Positions 45,701 to 58,056 of a stretch of DNA of 64,000 nucleotides are shown here, one piece after another. The translations under genes were made by a program, and so were the position numbers. Source of the DNA: Maylandia zebra (taxonomy: Eukaryota; Chordata; Actinopteri; Cichliformes; Cichlidae); assembly GCF_041146795.1 (NCBI RefSeq), contig NC_135170.1:32475533-32539532 (forward strand), given 5' to 3'. Under the pieces are notes generated by a model. The model made no database searches and was not told the origin of the DNA. It worked only from the letters and a program-made list of their open reading frames with translations. How positions within the stretch are numbered: position 1 is the stretch's first letter; each line of letters begins with the position of its first letter.

Positions 45701-48700
45701 CTGAAGCAGTTACAACAAGGCAATACTATTGACCGGACTTCATGCCACAGGCTATGCCCGGGGAATCTACACCAAGTCTGTATAGTGTACCGAAGATACA
45801 TCAACAGGGTGTACATTTAAAGCGCTATATAAATACAGGCCATTTACCATTTTACATTTAAGACCACTTGACGGTACCTGCATGATTAGGCATGCATCAA
45901 GACAAATTAATAGATGGTAACACTGTACCTCTGGCATTGGACAGCAGGCCCAGCCACCTTCTTTGGTTTTACAGCAGGTGGTGCCATCAGGACAGGCTGA
46001 TGTATCGTCACATGGAACATCCTTCACCTCTACCTTCTGCTTTATGATTGCAGGAACCTTCTTGGCCCAGGGCACAGACATCAGGCCGTCTTCACAGGTT
46101 TGAGCCTCCAAGTTACATTTCTTCCCCTTTGGACAACAGTGTATGAAGTCGTCACAACAAACAGCCTGGAAACAAAATGACAGCACAGACAGAAAGCTGT
46201 CAATATACTAAAAACACCTGAAATGTTAAACAGAAACTGTTAAATAAATATCAGGCGAGGCTTTGATGTTTGCTTGTGCCCTGCCCTGCCCTCCCCTTGC
46301 CCCTCCAAGCCTGACAAAGAAAACCAGTTAAGAAAATTGACGGATAGATGGTAATACTGTACCTCTGGCATTGGACAGCAGGCCCAGCCACCTTCTTGGG
46401 TTTTACAGCAGGTGGTGCCATCAGGACAGGCTGATGTATCGTCACATGGAACATCCTTCACCTCTACCTTCTGCTTTATGATTGCAGGGAGCTTCTTGGC
46501 CCAGGGCACAGACATCAGGCCGTCTTCACAGGTTTGAGCCTTCAAGTTACATTTCTTCCCTTTGGGACAACAGTGTATGAAGTCTTCACAACAAACAGCC
46601 TGGAATTAGGGCAAACAGAACACCATCAATATATTTAAAACACCTTAAACTGCAAGTAATTATACATTTAAACAGAAATGTCTAAATAAATGGCAGACAG
46701 AGCTGTGTAATATGTGTTCATCCTGCCCTCCCCTCTCCCCGCCAACCCTGAAATTGACAAGCATTTAAGAAAATGGATGTATAGATGGTAATACTGTACC
46801 TCTGGCATTGGACAGCAGGCCCAGCCACCTTCTTGGGTTTTACAGCAGGTTGTGCCATCAGGACAGGCTGATGTATCGTCACATGGAACATCCTTCACCT
46901 CTACCTTCTGCTTTATGATTGCAGGAACCTTCTTGGCCCAGGGCACAGAGATCAGGCCGTCTTCACAGGTTTGAGCCTTCAAGTTACATTTCTTCCCTTT
47001 GGGACAACAGTGTATGAAGTCTTCACAACAAACAGCCTGGAAATGAAATTACAGGATAAAAAAACACCTTAAACTACAAGTAGTTACATATATAAATAGG
47101 AACTTTGAAACACATGTGAGACGAGGCTGTGTGGTATGTGTTAGCCCTGCAATAGACAGGAGACCTATCCAAGGTGTAATATGCCCCTTATCCCATCCCA
47201 TGAGAGCCAGGATAGGTTCAAGCCATTCCCTCATCCATGAAGTGGACAAGTGTTTAAGAATATGGATGGATAGATGGTAACACTGTACCTCTGGCATTGG
47301 ACAGCAGGCCCAGCCACCTTCTTGGGTTTTACAGCAGGTGGTGCCATCAGGACAGGCTGATGTATCGTCACATGGAACATCCTTCACCTCTACCTTCTGC
47401 TTTATGATTGCAGGAACCTTCTTGGCCCAGGGCACAGAGATCACGCCGCCTTCACAGGTTTGAGCCTCCAAGTTACATTTCTTCCCCTTTGGACAACAGT
47501 GTATGAAGTCTTCACAACAAACAGCCTGGAAACAAAATGACAGCACAGACAGAAAGCTGTCAATATACTAAAAACACCTGAAATGTTAAACAGAAACTGT
47601 TAAATAAATATCAGACAAGGCTTTGATGTTTGCTTGTGCCCTGCCCTGCCCTCCCCTTGCCCCTCCAAGCCTGACAAAGAAAGCCAGTTAAGAAAATTGA
47701 CGGATAGATGGTAATACTGTACCTCTGGCATTGGACAGCAGGCCCAGCCACCTTCTTGGGTTTTACAGCAGGTGGTGCCATCAGGACAGGCTGATGTATC
47801 GTCACATGGAACATCCTTCACCTCTACCTTCTGCTTTATGATTGCAGGGAGCTTCTTGGCCCAGGGCACAGACATCAGGCCGTCTTCACAGGTTTGAGCC
47901 TTCAAGTTACATTTCTTCCCTTTGGGACAACAGTGTATGAAGTCTTCACAGCAAACAGCCTGGAATTAGGGCGAACAGAATACCATCAATATACTAAAAT
48001 GACCTTAAACTGCAAGTAATTATACATTTAAACAGAAATGTCTAAATAAATGGCAGACAGAGCTGTGTAATATGTGTTCATCCTGCCCTCCCCTCTCCCC
48101 GCCAACCCTGAAATTGACAAGCATTTAAGAAAATGGATGTATAGATGGTAATACTGTACCTCTGGCATTGGACAGCAGGCCCAGCCACCTTCTTGGGTTT
48201 TACAGCAGGTGGTGCCATCAGGACAGGCTGATGTATCGTCACATGGAACATCCTTCACCTCTACCTTCTGCTTTATGATTGCAGGGAGCTTCTTGGCCCA
48301 GGGCACAGAGATCAGGCCGTCTTCACAGGTTTGAGCCTTCAAGTTACATTTCTTCCCTTTGGGACAACAGTGTATGAAGTCTTCACAACAAACAGCCTGG
48401 AAATGAAATTACAGGATAAAAAAACACCTTAAACTACAAGTAGTTACATATATAAATAGGAACTTTGAAACACATGTGAGACGAGGCTGTGTGGTATGTG
48501 TTAGCCCTGCAATAGACAGGAGACCTATCCAAGGTGTAATCTGCCCCTTATCCCATCCCATGAGAGCCAGGATAGGTTCAAGCCATTCCCTCATCCATGA
48601 AGTGGACAAGTGTTTAAGAATATGGATGGATAGATGGTAACACTGTACCTCTGGCATTGGACAGCAGGCCCAGCCACCTTCTTGGGTTTTACAGCAGGTG

Positions 48701-51700
48701 GTGCCATCAGGACAGGCTGATGTATCGTCACATGGAACATCCTTCACCTCTACCTTCTGCTTTATGATTGCAGGAACCTTCTTGGCCCAGGGCACAGAGA
48801 TCACGCCGCCTTCACAGGTTTGAGCCTCCAAGTTACATTTCTTCCCCTTTGGACAACAGTGTATGAAGTCTTCACAACAAACAGCCTGGAAACAAAATGA
48901 CAGCACAGACAGAAAGCTGTCAATATACTAAAAACACCTGAAATGTTAAACAGAAACTGTTAAATAAATATCAGGCGAGGCTTTGATGTTTGCTTGTGCC
49001 CTGCCCTGCCCTCCCCTTGCCCCTCCAAGCCTGACAAAGAAAGCCAGTTAAGAAAATTGACGGATAGATGGTAATACTGTACCTCTGGCATTGGACAGCA
49101 GGCCCAGCCACCTTCTTGGGTTTTACAGCAGGTGGTGCCATCAGGACAGGCTGATGTATCGTCACATGGAACATCCTTCACCTCTACCTTCTGCTTTATG
49201 ATTGCAGGAACCTTCTTGGCCCAGGGCACAGACATCAGGCCGTCTTCACAGGTTTGAGCCTCCAAGTTACATTTCTTCCCTTTGGGACAACAGTGTATGA
49301 AGTCTTCACAACAAACAGCCTGGAAATGAAATCACAGCACAGACAGAAAGGTGTCAATATACTAAAAACACCTGAAATGCTAAAGAGAAACTGTTAAATA
49401 AATGGCAGTCAGGGCTTTGATGCTTGTGCCCTGCCATCCCATCACCCATCTTCTCTCCCCTCTTCCTCTCCCAACAAAGGAAGCCAGCTAAGAAAATGGA
49501 TGGATAGATGGTAATACTGTACCTCTGGCATTGGACAGCAGGCCCAGCCACCTTCTTGGGTTTTACAGCAGGTGGTGCCATCAGGACAGGCTGATGTATC
49601 GTCACATGGAACATCGTTTGCTGGAGAAAAGACATTGAGAAAAAAATTAATCCACTAATGTTTCATGACTGCCATCGTTGTGAGCCCTCACTTCCACTGA
49701 CTGAATGTAATAATCATCCTCATGAACCATTTGATAAGTGATACGAACAACCAGCGAGATCATCATGAGATTTTGTCAAATTTGGAATTGACGACAATAA
49801 CAGTTCCATGTTATAATTACTAAAATTACCTGGTGCACTCTTTGACCACTCGCAGTGTTATGGAGCAATGTCAGTTGTCAGTGAGTTTGAACACGAACAA
49901 AATTAAAGAAAACGAAGACGCCCCAATCAATTAAATATTATTTCTGAGTTATGACAGTAAAAAAATGCATATAACATAAAAACTAGTATAATTTACCACA
50001 GACTAGGGACACGTCTTTCAATATTTTTGTTTTACTTAAATACCTGTCAGTAAAGACATCCATTCTCTGACTAAGAATTCATGAACTCGAAACTGCAAAC
50101 ATTTTAATTGTATTTAAATAAAAGACTAAAACAATTACACAACTGCAAATTAAATATAAAATGTTTCTCCTGAAACACAAAGTCCTGAATGATCAGGGCC
50201 TGTCATATGTTATCCACACCTCATAAAACCATATTATTCCAATAGTGCATTTCACTTTCGGACTGCAGGTTTACTTGTGGTTCGTAGGGTTTTTCGAAGT
50301 AGACTGGGAGCCCTCAATCCCAGTTTGGATTGAGGGGGCAAACACCGTGTTTACTGTTAAAACATTTCTTTTAATAAAGCTTATAGTGAGGCGACTTTTG
50401 TTTTGAATCGGTGCTATATAAATAAAACTGTACTAAAACTTTAACTGAATTGAATAACTTCCTTGGTCTAAAGAAGCCTGCTTTAAGTCACAAGGGGCAA
50501 CTGTCCAAATGACTCCAATACGGTCATTTGTGTTGTACCATGATAGAGATGTAATGATGACATTAAATTCAGACCAAATGGTGGAAATATGAGAATGAAG
50601 AGGATGCACCATAGTTAAAGCTAATCAGAGATGTGTGTCCTGCTGTGCACAAAACACAGCGAATTTATTGTGAACCATTTGATTGGCTCATGGAGGAAAG
50701 ATAAATAATTCCTGTCTAAATAAAGATATAACTCATTTATAGTTGGCAGGAACTGAGGAGGAACAGAGCTGTTTTGGGCAGAAGTAATGCAGGCAAAAGC
50801 ACTGTTATATTAAGACAGCTGCATTCACCACTATTCCTTTCTCTTGTAGCCAAATCAGAGTCAGTTTGGAGCAGTCTGTGTTATATGAGGAAGTATTTAC
50901 CAATACAGTCACACATACTGGAACAATTTAGATGTCATGCTACAAAAGCCATTCTTTAAAAATAAAACTTCTCCTTTTTCCAAGTACTTTTAAAGGTTGA
51001 CTGTCAAGTTTGATCTGTCAAACAAACCATGTGGTGCTTCAGGTTTCTGCCCCTCAGCCTCAGTGTTTTTTTGTTCCATGACATTGCAACAAAAATCATC
51101 ACATTAAAAATATATATTTGAATTGAAAATGCATATTGGACTAACAGCAGAACCAATGATGTATATTGCCAAAAGTATTCACTCATCTCTCTTCACACGC
51201 ATATGAACTTCAGTGACATCCTGTTCTTAACCCAAAGGGTTTAATATGATGTCGGCCCACCATTTGCAGCTATAACAGCTTCAGCTCTTCTGGTAAGAGT
51301 TTAGATTATTTATTGTTTATTGAAACTTAAAGTTAGGCTGTGGCTGATTTGAGTGACTGGTGAATGCAGACAGGACTGCTAAACTGTTGATTCACAGAAC
51401 TGGACCTCTTGACCATACTTGCCATACAAAGTTGTTTTTGTTTTTTTAATACACACAAGAATTGACACATAAAAATAAAAAATGTGGCTTTCTGTGTGGT
51501 TATTTGTAGTAACAGCACATCCAAAAAGTGTAAAATTCTATTTGCATGTTACTTAGCAGGTATCTGTATCTGTGCGTTATTTGTTCTTAGGATTCCGGCT
51601 TGTCCCACCAAAATGCTTCCACTGATTTCAGAGTGGGTCGTTGCAGCGGCTCCCCCTTTTACCTTCAATATCATATTAAAAGTTCAAACTGGGCTGCCTG

Positions 51701-54700
51701 CACTGTAATATTTTGACGTTTTTCATGAGTTACAGTGATGTTTCTGAACAAGCATTATAAATATGTTGTAATAGTTAGCAGGCTTGGTAAGGGAAAAACT
51801 ACCACCAAACAAAAACATTCATTGAAGGCGGGGTGTTGCAACATTTAATTATAGCTGGATAGACCTGCCTATCAGCGCCAGATTTGTCTTGTCATTACCA
51901 GGAAATAATGAAACTGGTAAGAGAAAAAAAGATTTACCTGAACCATTAATCATGCACGCACTGGCACACCTAAAAACCGACAATGCCAAAAAAAATGGCC
52001 CGAAAGTGAGTCAGTGGACCACCTTTTAAAAAATAATATCTTGGAAAGCATTTGACATACGAAGCAAAAAATTCTCAGCAGTCATTTTAAGATGTTGAAA
52101 CTTGAGATGGAATCACCTTTATGTGTCTTGTGATAAATCATGTGCTTTTTTTTCCAGTCTCATTGTTCTACATTATTTGTTTCATGGGGATAGTCTCACC
52201 TGCAGCTGCCTTAGCAACTGATGACACATTTACTGTCTTACCAGATGGAGGAAGCAGATTGGCTGTGGTGACTTTGGGGGCGTTTTCTGTTCCTGTGTTA
52301 TTCACTGCTTCAACTGGCACTTCTTCTGGGAACAGAAAAACACAAAGATTAAGATAAACACACACACACACACTTTCAAATACTTAGTGAGAACAAGGAA
52401 CTAAGCTTAACGTTCACAGCAAAACAGTCTATTAAAAATTTCTGACCTTTCTGGTTTTCCCAAGCTGCTCTCACTCTGGCAGGGAGCTTTGCCCACATTG
52501 GCATCTCTTTCTTGGTAGAAGAGTCAATGCATTTGGAATGCTCGACATCACATGTGGTCCCTTCAGAGCAGCAGTGTATCTTGTCAGCGCAGCACACGGC
52601 CTGTTCACATGGAAAATAATAAAACACCATTAAGTCACGATAACTGGACGTCAATGCAGGACATGCAAATCCATAATTTGACTTTTTTGTCATTCATGAT
52701 CTCACTCATGGTATGGAGTAGCATTTTGTACCTTTGATAGTGGACAGCATGCCCATTTCCCGTCATTTGTTTCACAGCAGGTGGTACCATCTGGGCACTC
52801 TGAAATGCCATCGCTGCATAGAACTGTAACCACGAGCTCTGCAACAATATCACATGAACATCAAAACTCAAAACAGGAAAAGGAATAGTGATACGACTGA
52901 ATTATGATACTTTGGCGGGGAAGTTGAACCTTTTTTGATGCAGCCTCGGCTGTCTGAGCTGCAGTCGTGGCCCTCAGGGCAGCAGTGTTTGCCATCGGGG
53001 CAGGAGATTCCCTGATAGCAGTGAGGAAATCAAGAATTATGAATTAAACAAAAGCATTGGAACTGTTTATCTATTCATGCAGTAAATGAAAGATTTCAAA
53101 GAGGAAAAAAGGTTCAGTGAAATAAAGAGTAACAAACGACCAGCTGCTGTTTTAGTGCAAGCAGAAACCGCTTTTACAATCTCCAGCCAGTTTATTAGGG
53201 ACACTTTTTCAGCTGCCATTCTACTAATATATTAAAGCTGGTGGTGGTGTGATGTTTGGAGGATGTTTTCGTGGTGCATTTAGTACTAACTGAATATCTT
53301 TTAAATGCCACAGCCTGTGTGCTGCTGACCGTGTCCATCCTCGTATGGCTGCAATATACCTAACTCCTGATGGCTGCCTCCAGCCGGTTAATGCACCACA
53401 CCACAAAAGCTCAGACCAGCTCAACGTAGTTTCTTGACATGACAATGAGGTCAATGCACTCAAAAGATCTCCACAGTCATAAATCTGGGTCCAACAGAAC
53501 ACTTTTTGAATATGGTGGAAGAGGAGGTTCACATCATGGATCTGAATCTGATGTTATCATGTCAATGTACCAGAATCTCTGAGAAACATCTCTTTGCAAA
53601 GTTCAAGATGCAAAAAGATATTTAGTTAGTAACTAAAGGTGCTTGTTATATGAGGAGACTGCAATTATACAACAAGCATGTTATGCGCCATGGAGGTTTG
53701 GCTTTTTGAAATGAGGGGCTTGACCAAGCTAGAAGGTGTAGCTAATTAAGTGGCAGGTAAGTTTACATTAAACTTGTAACAAGAGCAAAAATCTATTCCA
53801 AAGCACTGAATGTCCTCGGTAAAGTGTAGAAGCTTAGTGGGTCAACCAGCTATGCAAACAAAGCATCAAAGAAAGATCCTCTTTTGAGAGGAAGTAAGCT
53901 CTATCACTGTGCAAGTGTCTTTTTCATGGCATCGATTAAATGGTTAGGGACTTTGCTGTTTATCAGTTGAAAGACCGTTAGCTATAAATCTGGAAATTAA
54001 AAAAGATAAATCCCTAAATTGAAATTAAAATAAAATACAAGCAGAAAAAAAAAATGAGACGAGACATAAATAATTGTTGCGTTGGTGCTGGTGAAAGATA
54101 CTGAAGTATTGGTCATACATAACAAAAGGATTTGTAGATCTGAGCCAATTTCTGTTAGAGCTTTCCCTTTAAACAGAAGACTCAAGATGATAAACAAAAG
54201 TCTTCTAAAGTGCATGTTGTTTAAATAGATTCGACTTCCTACTGTAACCCAGTGACATAAAGACATCTTTTTACTTTTTCCCACGAGAGCCTGTGGGGTG
54301 GGTAAGGGAAATATCCATAGCTTTCCTAATGGATGTTCTGTAACAGCAGGTGGAGTTGTTAACAGCTTAAATGCAGTTTGCAAAAAAAAGTTAAGATTTA
54401 TTTAGAGTGACTCTTTAGAAAAGCAAAGAGAAGGGAGGTGTAGTTTTACCAAACTGTACTATGTTGTTCAGCACCGACCTTTGTTATAGTGGTGTGATTC
54501 AAGATGCAAAACAGAAGTGAAAGATGTTTAAACATGCCGTACCCAAAGTACAGTAACAACCAGGGAGCTTTAAAGGAAGTGAGATGATGCTGGAAATGAA
54601 TATGACAATAACTAAATATGACAAGGGGACAAAATACGTGAACCTGTTATCCAAAACATCAAAGCTACTGACAGGTGAAGTGAATAGACAACCATCTTGT

Positions 54701-56397
54701 TGCCATGTACTTAGTAATCATATGCAAGTTAATCTGATATGTACCAGTCACCCAAAAATTTGCAGACTAACTCTGCCACCAATTTCCTGGTAGTGAAAAC
54801 TTTCAGAGACCCTGAGTGAGTACCCCTTCTGATCAGAGCTCTTTTGGCTGCACAATATTAGAATAACGAGTTTTAATCATGTGGTTGATCGGTGTGTATG
54901 TATGGAAATCCCCTCCTAGATTCAAGATTCCTTCACAGGAATGAACCACAAATAAAAGATTAGTGTCATCACTCACTTTGTTTTTCCACTCAGTGCTACT
55001 TAAGTATGTGAAGCACGTCTTATTTGTGGTGGTTAGCTTACCTGAGTTAGAGGACAGCAGCCAAACTTCGTCAAACCCTTCAGACAGGAATACTCAGCAG
55101 GGCATCGTGACAGGTCGGGGCAGATGTTGTCGTCTTCCTGACTCTCGTATGTCTTGATCATCCTGAAGGACTGAGTGGTCAGAAGGTGGGAAAGAGGACA
55201 GTATTACTTCTTTTAATCCACCACGATTATTTAATCTGACTTTGTGACAGAAAACAACTAACGTGTGACGACGCTTACTTTAGAGACTTTGGGCTGATCA
55301 GCAGGGGTTCTTTTCACCCAGGGGATGGTCAGGGTGGTATTAATACAGCCAGATAAGGCTTTATTACAGACTGTGCCCTCTGGACAGCAGTGGATGTGAT
55401 CATCACAGCACTCAGCCTGAGGAGACAGCAGTAGTAGAAACACTTTGACTACCAAAGTTTGAAACAGCTATCACATTGAGGGAAAGCGGCACGTCCTTCT
55501 ATCTGGATTTCAAAGTAGTAAAACACAGCTGAGGGTGAATAGTATCGCTGCATAATTATATTTACTTTAAAGTATAAGTGAAGGGTTATCTCACATGTAC
55601 ATTTAACTATAGACAAAGGGACAATTTACCTACACTGAAGGTGACGTACTGCAGCTTTGCTCAGTAGGTTAGGATGGAATTCCTCCCTTTTGCACTTTTG
55701 GAGTTATTTTAAAACAGAAATCTATAGAAGATTTTGTCCAGTTACCATGAAGATGTGAACACTACACATTTTACTCTTTAATATTTACATACTTGATGAC
55801 TAATAAGCTGGGCTGTTTTTAGTCTATAGGAATGCATTTAGTTGATGTGAATGAAACTGTTCATACTAATATATAAAGCTAATAGATTTTTATTGATTTA
55901 AACAAATGTCGTATAGCAAAATAATTTACAACAGGTCTGATTCTGGTTTTAAGTAAACCAACTCATCAATAACAGCAATCATTTCTTCTGATTATAATTG
56001 TAGATGTCCGACGTCTCTCAGAAACGTTTCTATACATTTGTTTTTTGTTTTGTTTTTAGAGATTGTGAGATTTTCATACATCAAAACTTGGTTTAAATGA
56101 GTTACTAGCAGAACATGAACCCAAATGGATATCCGTTGGGGTCCCCCCCCCCACTCTTACTGCAAAAAGGAAGCCAATTAAAACAAGTACAATAAATATA
56201 ATTACATTGTCGTGAACACTCAAGTTGCATGATGGTATAATAACACCTGGCCTTACGTTTTCATATCGGCAACACCCGTAACCGTTTGCTGGGCTGTTGC
56301 AGCAGGTTTCCCCTTCTTTACACAGCCCTCCATCTGGACACACATCAGCACCAACCACAGCCAGGGCGGCCCAGCAGATCACAACCCACTTCTGCAT
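39725..56397 (-). CDS. grn: Progranulin, expanded to 18 granulin domains
   Basis: Exons in transcript order: 56397-56257, 55416-55279, 55170-55042, 53011-52930, 52838-52732, 52600-52447, 52325-52200, 49620-49523, eleven 237-base modules (right-left ends 49319-49083, 48885-48649, 48396-48160, 47959-47723, 47525-47289, 47036-46800, 46599-46363, 46165-45929, 44699-44463, 44269-44033, 43839-43603), 42813-42508, 41199-40963, 40859-40602 and 39868-39725. All phases agree, giving about 1508 residues (human 593). A signal peptide (MQKWVVICWAALAVVGA) leads 18 granulin domains. Each is split over two exons and has 12 cysteines spaced 5-5-CC-8-CC-6-CC-5-CC-5-6, except domain 2. A cysteine-free linker exon (52325-52200) with N-glycosylation sequons and a Thr/Glu-rich linker (42813-42508) interrupt the array. 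Progranulin is secreted, sent to lysosomes and cut into granulins. The C-terminus (KKRALIV) differs from the sortilin-binding QLL of human. A noncoding exon ends at 57029. Confidence 0.95.
44900..45425 (-). mobile_element. Penelope-like retroelement fossil with GIY-YIG endonuclease piece
   Basis: The minus strand codes NGHSFSDEDVHILDSEEHSF and KQPVAKPLAQHRRANSSGQD, the C-terminal endonuclease region of Penelope-like elements that I recall from fish. The 3' end begins near 44900. It is broken, looks younger than the copy at 12.9 kb, and lies in the grn intron between the 45929 and 44699 modules. It explains part of why that spacing is 1466 instead of about 430. Confidence 0.6.
45426..45817. 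repeat. Unclassified inserted sequence next to the retroelement fossil
   Basis: This 0.4 kb has no counterpart in the sister introns of the grn array, so it is an insertion. I do not recognise the family. A SINE tail follows directly. Confidence 0.4.
45818..45855 (+). mobile_element. SINE 3' tail fragment
   Basis: AAAGCGCTATATAAATACAG followed by GCCATTTACCA is the tail of the SINE seen whole at 36334-36645, here on the other strand and truncated at its 5' side. Confidence 0.75.
47150..47280 (+). mobile_element. LINE 3'-end-like repeat beside the grn module 47289-47525
   Basis: It runs from GCAATAGACAGGAGACCTAT through GGATAGGTTCAAGCC to ATGGATGGATAGATGG. This resembles the common fish retroposon tail (GACCTGTCC...GGGATAGGCTCCAG...GGATGGATGG), which I believe is L2-like. 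It ends within about 10 bases of the splice donor. Confidence 0.55.
48510..48640 (+). mobile_element. LINE 3'-end-like repeat, duplicated copy
   Basis: It is the same repeat as 47150-47280, 1360 bases away, with one base change seen (near 48541). It was copied along with the exon block, not inserted twice. Confidence 0.6.
49621..52199. other. Large grn intron 5' of the module array
   Basis: 2.6 kb, AT-rich, with no visible exon. It holds the Tc1-like remnant at 51165-51305. The ORFs near 50774 and 51484 show no family resemblance. Confidence 0.5.
51165..51305 (-). mobile_element. Tc1/mariner-like transposon 3' remnant
   Basis: The minus strand codes RRAEAVIAANGGPTSY and a stop at 51241-51243, the usual C-terminus of one fish Tc1-like family. 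It is followed by its end sequence ATTGCCAAAAGTATT (51165-51180 region). Only the last part of the element is present. Confidence 0.65.
53186..53600 (+). pseudogene. Tc1/mariner-like transposon remnant with decayed DDE region
   Basis: The left end CCAGTTTATTAGGGACAC is a Tc1-like terminal sequence. Downstream, the plus strand still shows INAPHHKSS-, HDNEV-, LKRSPQS- and NTF-like segments. These correspond to the DNAPxH, HDNEF, LKWPPQSPDLNP and EH parts of the catalytic domain. Many stops and substitutions make it inactive. It lies in the grn intron between 53012 and 55041; the rest of that intron holds nothing I recognise. Confidence 0.65.
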
Positions 56398-56734
56398 CTG
56401 GAGGGGGAAAAGCAAAAGGCACACAAATGGAAAGTGAAACTGGCGGAAGGGGGGGATTTCTCTTTCACTGACCACCACGATAAATGATATTTGTACATTA
56501 AAATTCTGCACACATTCTTGATCTTATCAGGTCACAAAGAGTTTGATAACCATGCTCGGGCAGTCATGCCAGTGGTGTCTCGTTATATTCCTTATGTCTG
56601 TCTCCAAAAAAACCGAATCTCGGCTATCTGGTCAGCTCGGTTCGAGTTTTAAAGGGAAAATGTCAAATAAAAGTGATGAACCGGGTCTAAACACTGAGCT
56701 CAAATGTTGTCTTTGACAAAATAGTGGTTTTCTT

Positions 56735-56975
56735 CTTTCTCCAGATGTTCAACTTTATTGAAGATGTTTCTTTTATCGTCATATGAATAAGCAAAACAAA
56801 TGCACAGTCTAAAATGAAATAAATCCACTTTCACTTTCGTCTGGTTTATATTCCTTATTTAACCTAAAAATCTAGCCTCTCAGGGGAAATTCTGAGCGAC
56901 ACAGTTGAACTCTTTATATTGCAAGATAAATACACAGACTGTGAAACTTAAAACAGCTTTTTATAAGGCCCGCAC
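56735..56975 (+). repeat. Diverged direct repeat, copy 1
   Basis: This segment matches 59195-59440 in order: CTCCAGATGTTC, TGTTTCTTTT, GTCTGGTTTATATT, then CTGTGAAACTT near 56940. It lies between the grn ATG exon and its noncoding exon. Confidence 0.65.
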
Positions 56976-57028
56976 CGATACATGCATAAATGCAATGATA
57001 GACGAAATAAAGTTTTTGATGCTCTTAC

Positions 57029-57120
57029 CTTTATTGAAAAAAAATGAACAGAAGGGCTGTTGTGAGCAGGTGTTTCACAAGAGTCTCGCCACAAAATGAC
57101 ACAAATGATAGCCTGCAGTC
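57029..57120 (-). other. grn: Candidate noncoding exon 1 of grn
   Basis: On the minus strand TTCAATAAAG is followed by the strong donor GTAAGAG at 57028. The ATG exon has an acceptor (CCCCCTCCAG) right before its ATG, so an upstream 5' UTR exon is required. The upstream end is a guess. Confidence 0.5.
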
Positions 57121-57509
57121 TTGAACACACCCCGAAAGGGGAGGGAGAGGAGGTGCCTTAATGTTGCTGTACACCTTTTAACGCCAGCTCTGTCTCTTCA
57201 ATGAATCAGTTTTTAATATTCATAAAACAACGTAGTACAGGCATAGTTGAGAATTTCAAAGAAGCATATTTATTTACAGCCATTAAAAATGCAATAAGAG
57301 CCTGTGACTAATAAGAAAATACGGATTGCTAACGATATCACGCTGTTTGTGTGGTACAGTGTTTGGCTGCCAAAAAGTTTCTGGTATTTGCCCGAAAATG
57401 ATCGGCCATATTCAGACGGTTGTGCAAGAGTTTTTTGTCTATAATCTGTCAAAAATAATAATAACAATAATACTATTTGCAATTTCGGTTTTTGCAAAAG
57501 TGACTCTCA

Positions 57510-57626
<117 letters not shown>

Positions 57627-58023
57627 CTTTTCAAGAGACATTTGGCCAAGAGGGCAGCAGACACACAACATAACTTATAACATAACACTTCTATCAAGAT
57701 ATTGTAACTGAAGAAAAAGTAGCGGGTTAATTGGAATGGAGACAGAATAAAGCAAAGTCATGCTAAATAGATCATGTCTTTATTTTGTAACCCTTTCATA
57801 AATCATGTTGACTACAGTTTATTTATCAATGTAAACGTCTGGGAGGATTTAAACGCGGCACTTTAATTACAGTGTAATGAATGGATGTCCCTTTTTTTTC
57901 TTGTGTAAAGTGTGATGCTTCGTTGTTCAGGATACGGATACGCCTGACTAACGGAAAAACTGTTTTTCATGTGTCAGCGAAGTGCAATGGGTCCTCCAGG
58001 TGGCGCCAAAGCAACGGTAGCGA

Positions 58024-58024
<1 letters not shown>

Positions 58025-58056
<32 letters not shown>
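58025..58056. repeat. Poly-G tract (32 G) next to GC box
   Basis: An unbroken run of 32 G, followed by GGCGGGGCGGGGCC, an Sp1-type GC box at 58057-58071. It is about 0.3 kb upstream of the first slc25a39 exon. It can form G-quadruplexes and is hard to sequence. Confidence 0.9.

Larger units (their letters stand above)
43603..49620 (-). repeat. Tandem array of granulin exon modules with 1360-base higher-order repeat
   Basis: Eleven 237-base exons plus one 98-base half exon. Left ends are spaced 430, 430, 1466, 434, 437, 489, 434, 437, 489, 434 and 440. The 434-437-489 pattern occurs twice, so a three-exon, 1360-base block was duplicated whole. Introns at 47040-47280 and 48400-48640 differ at only one or two bases that I found. 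A separate 430-base duplication (43840-44269 and 44270-44699) has an identical intron. The exon products differ at few residues (L/V, M/I, V/L, E/K in the linker). Confidence 0.95.

Noticed and set aside
43603-49620. Several separate small granulin genes
   Set aside because: Every module is an internal exon with splice sites on both sides and the same phase. None has its own signal peptide or stop, so one long gene is the simplest reading.
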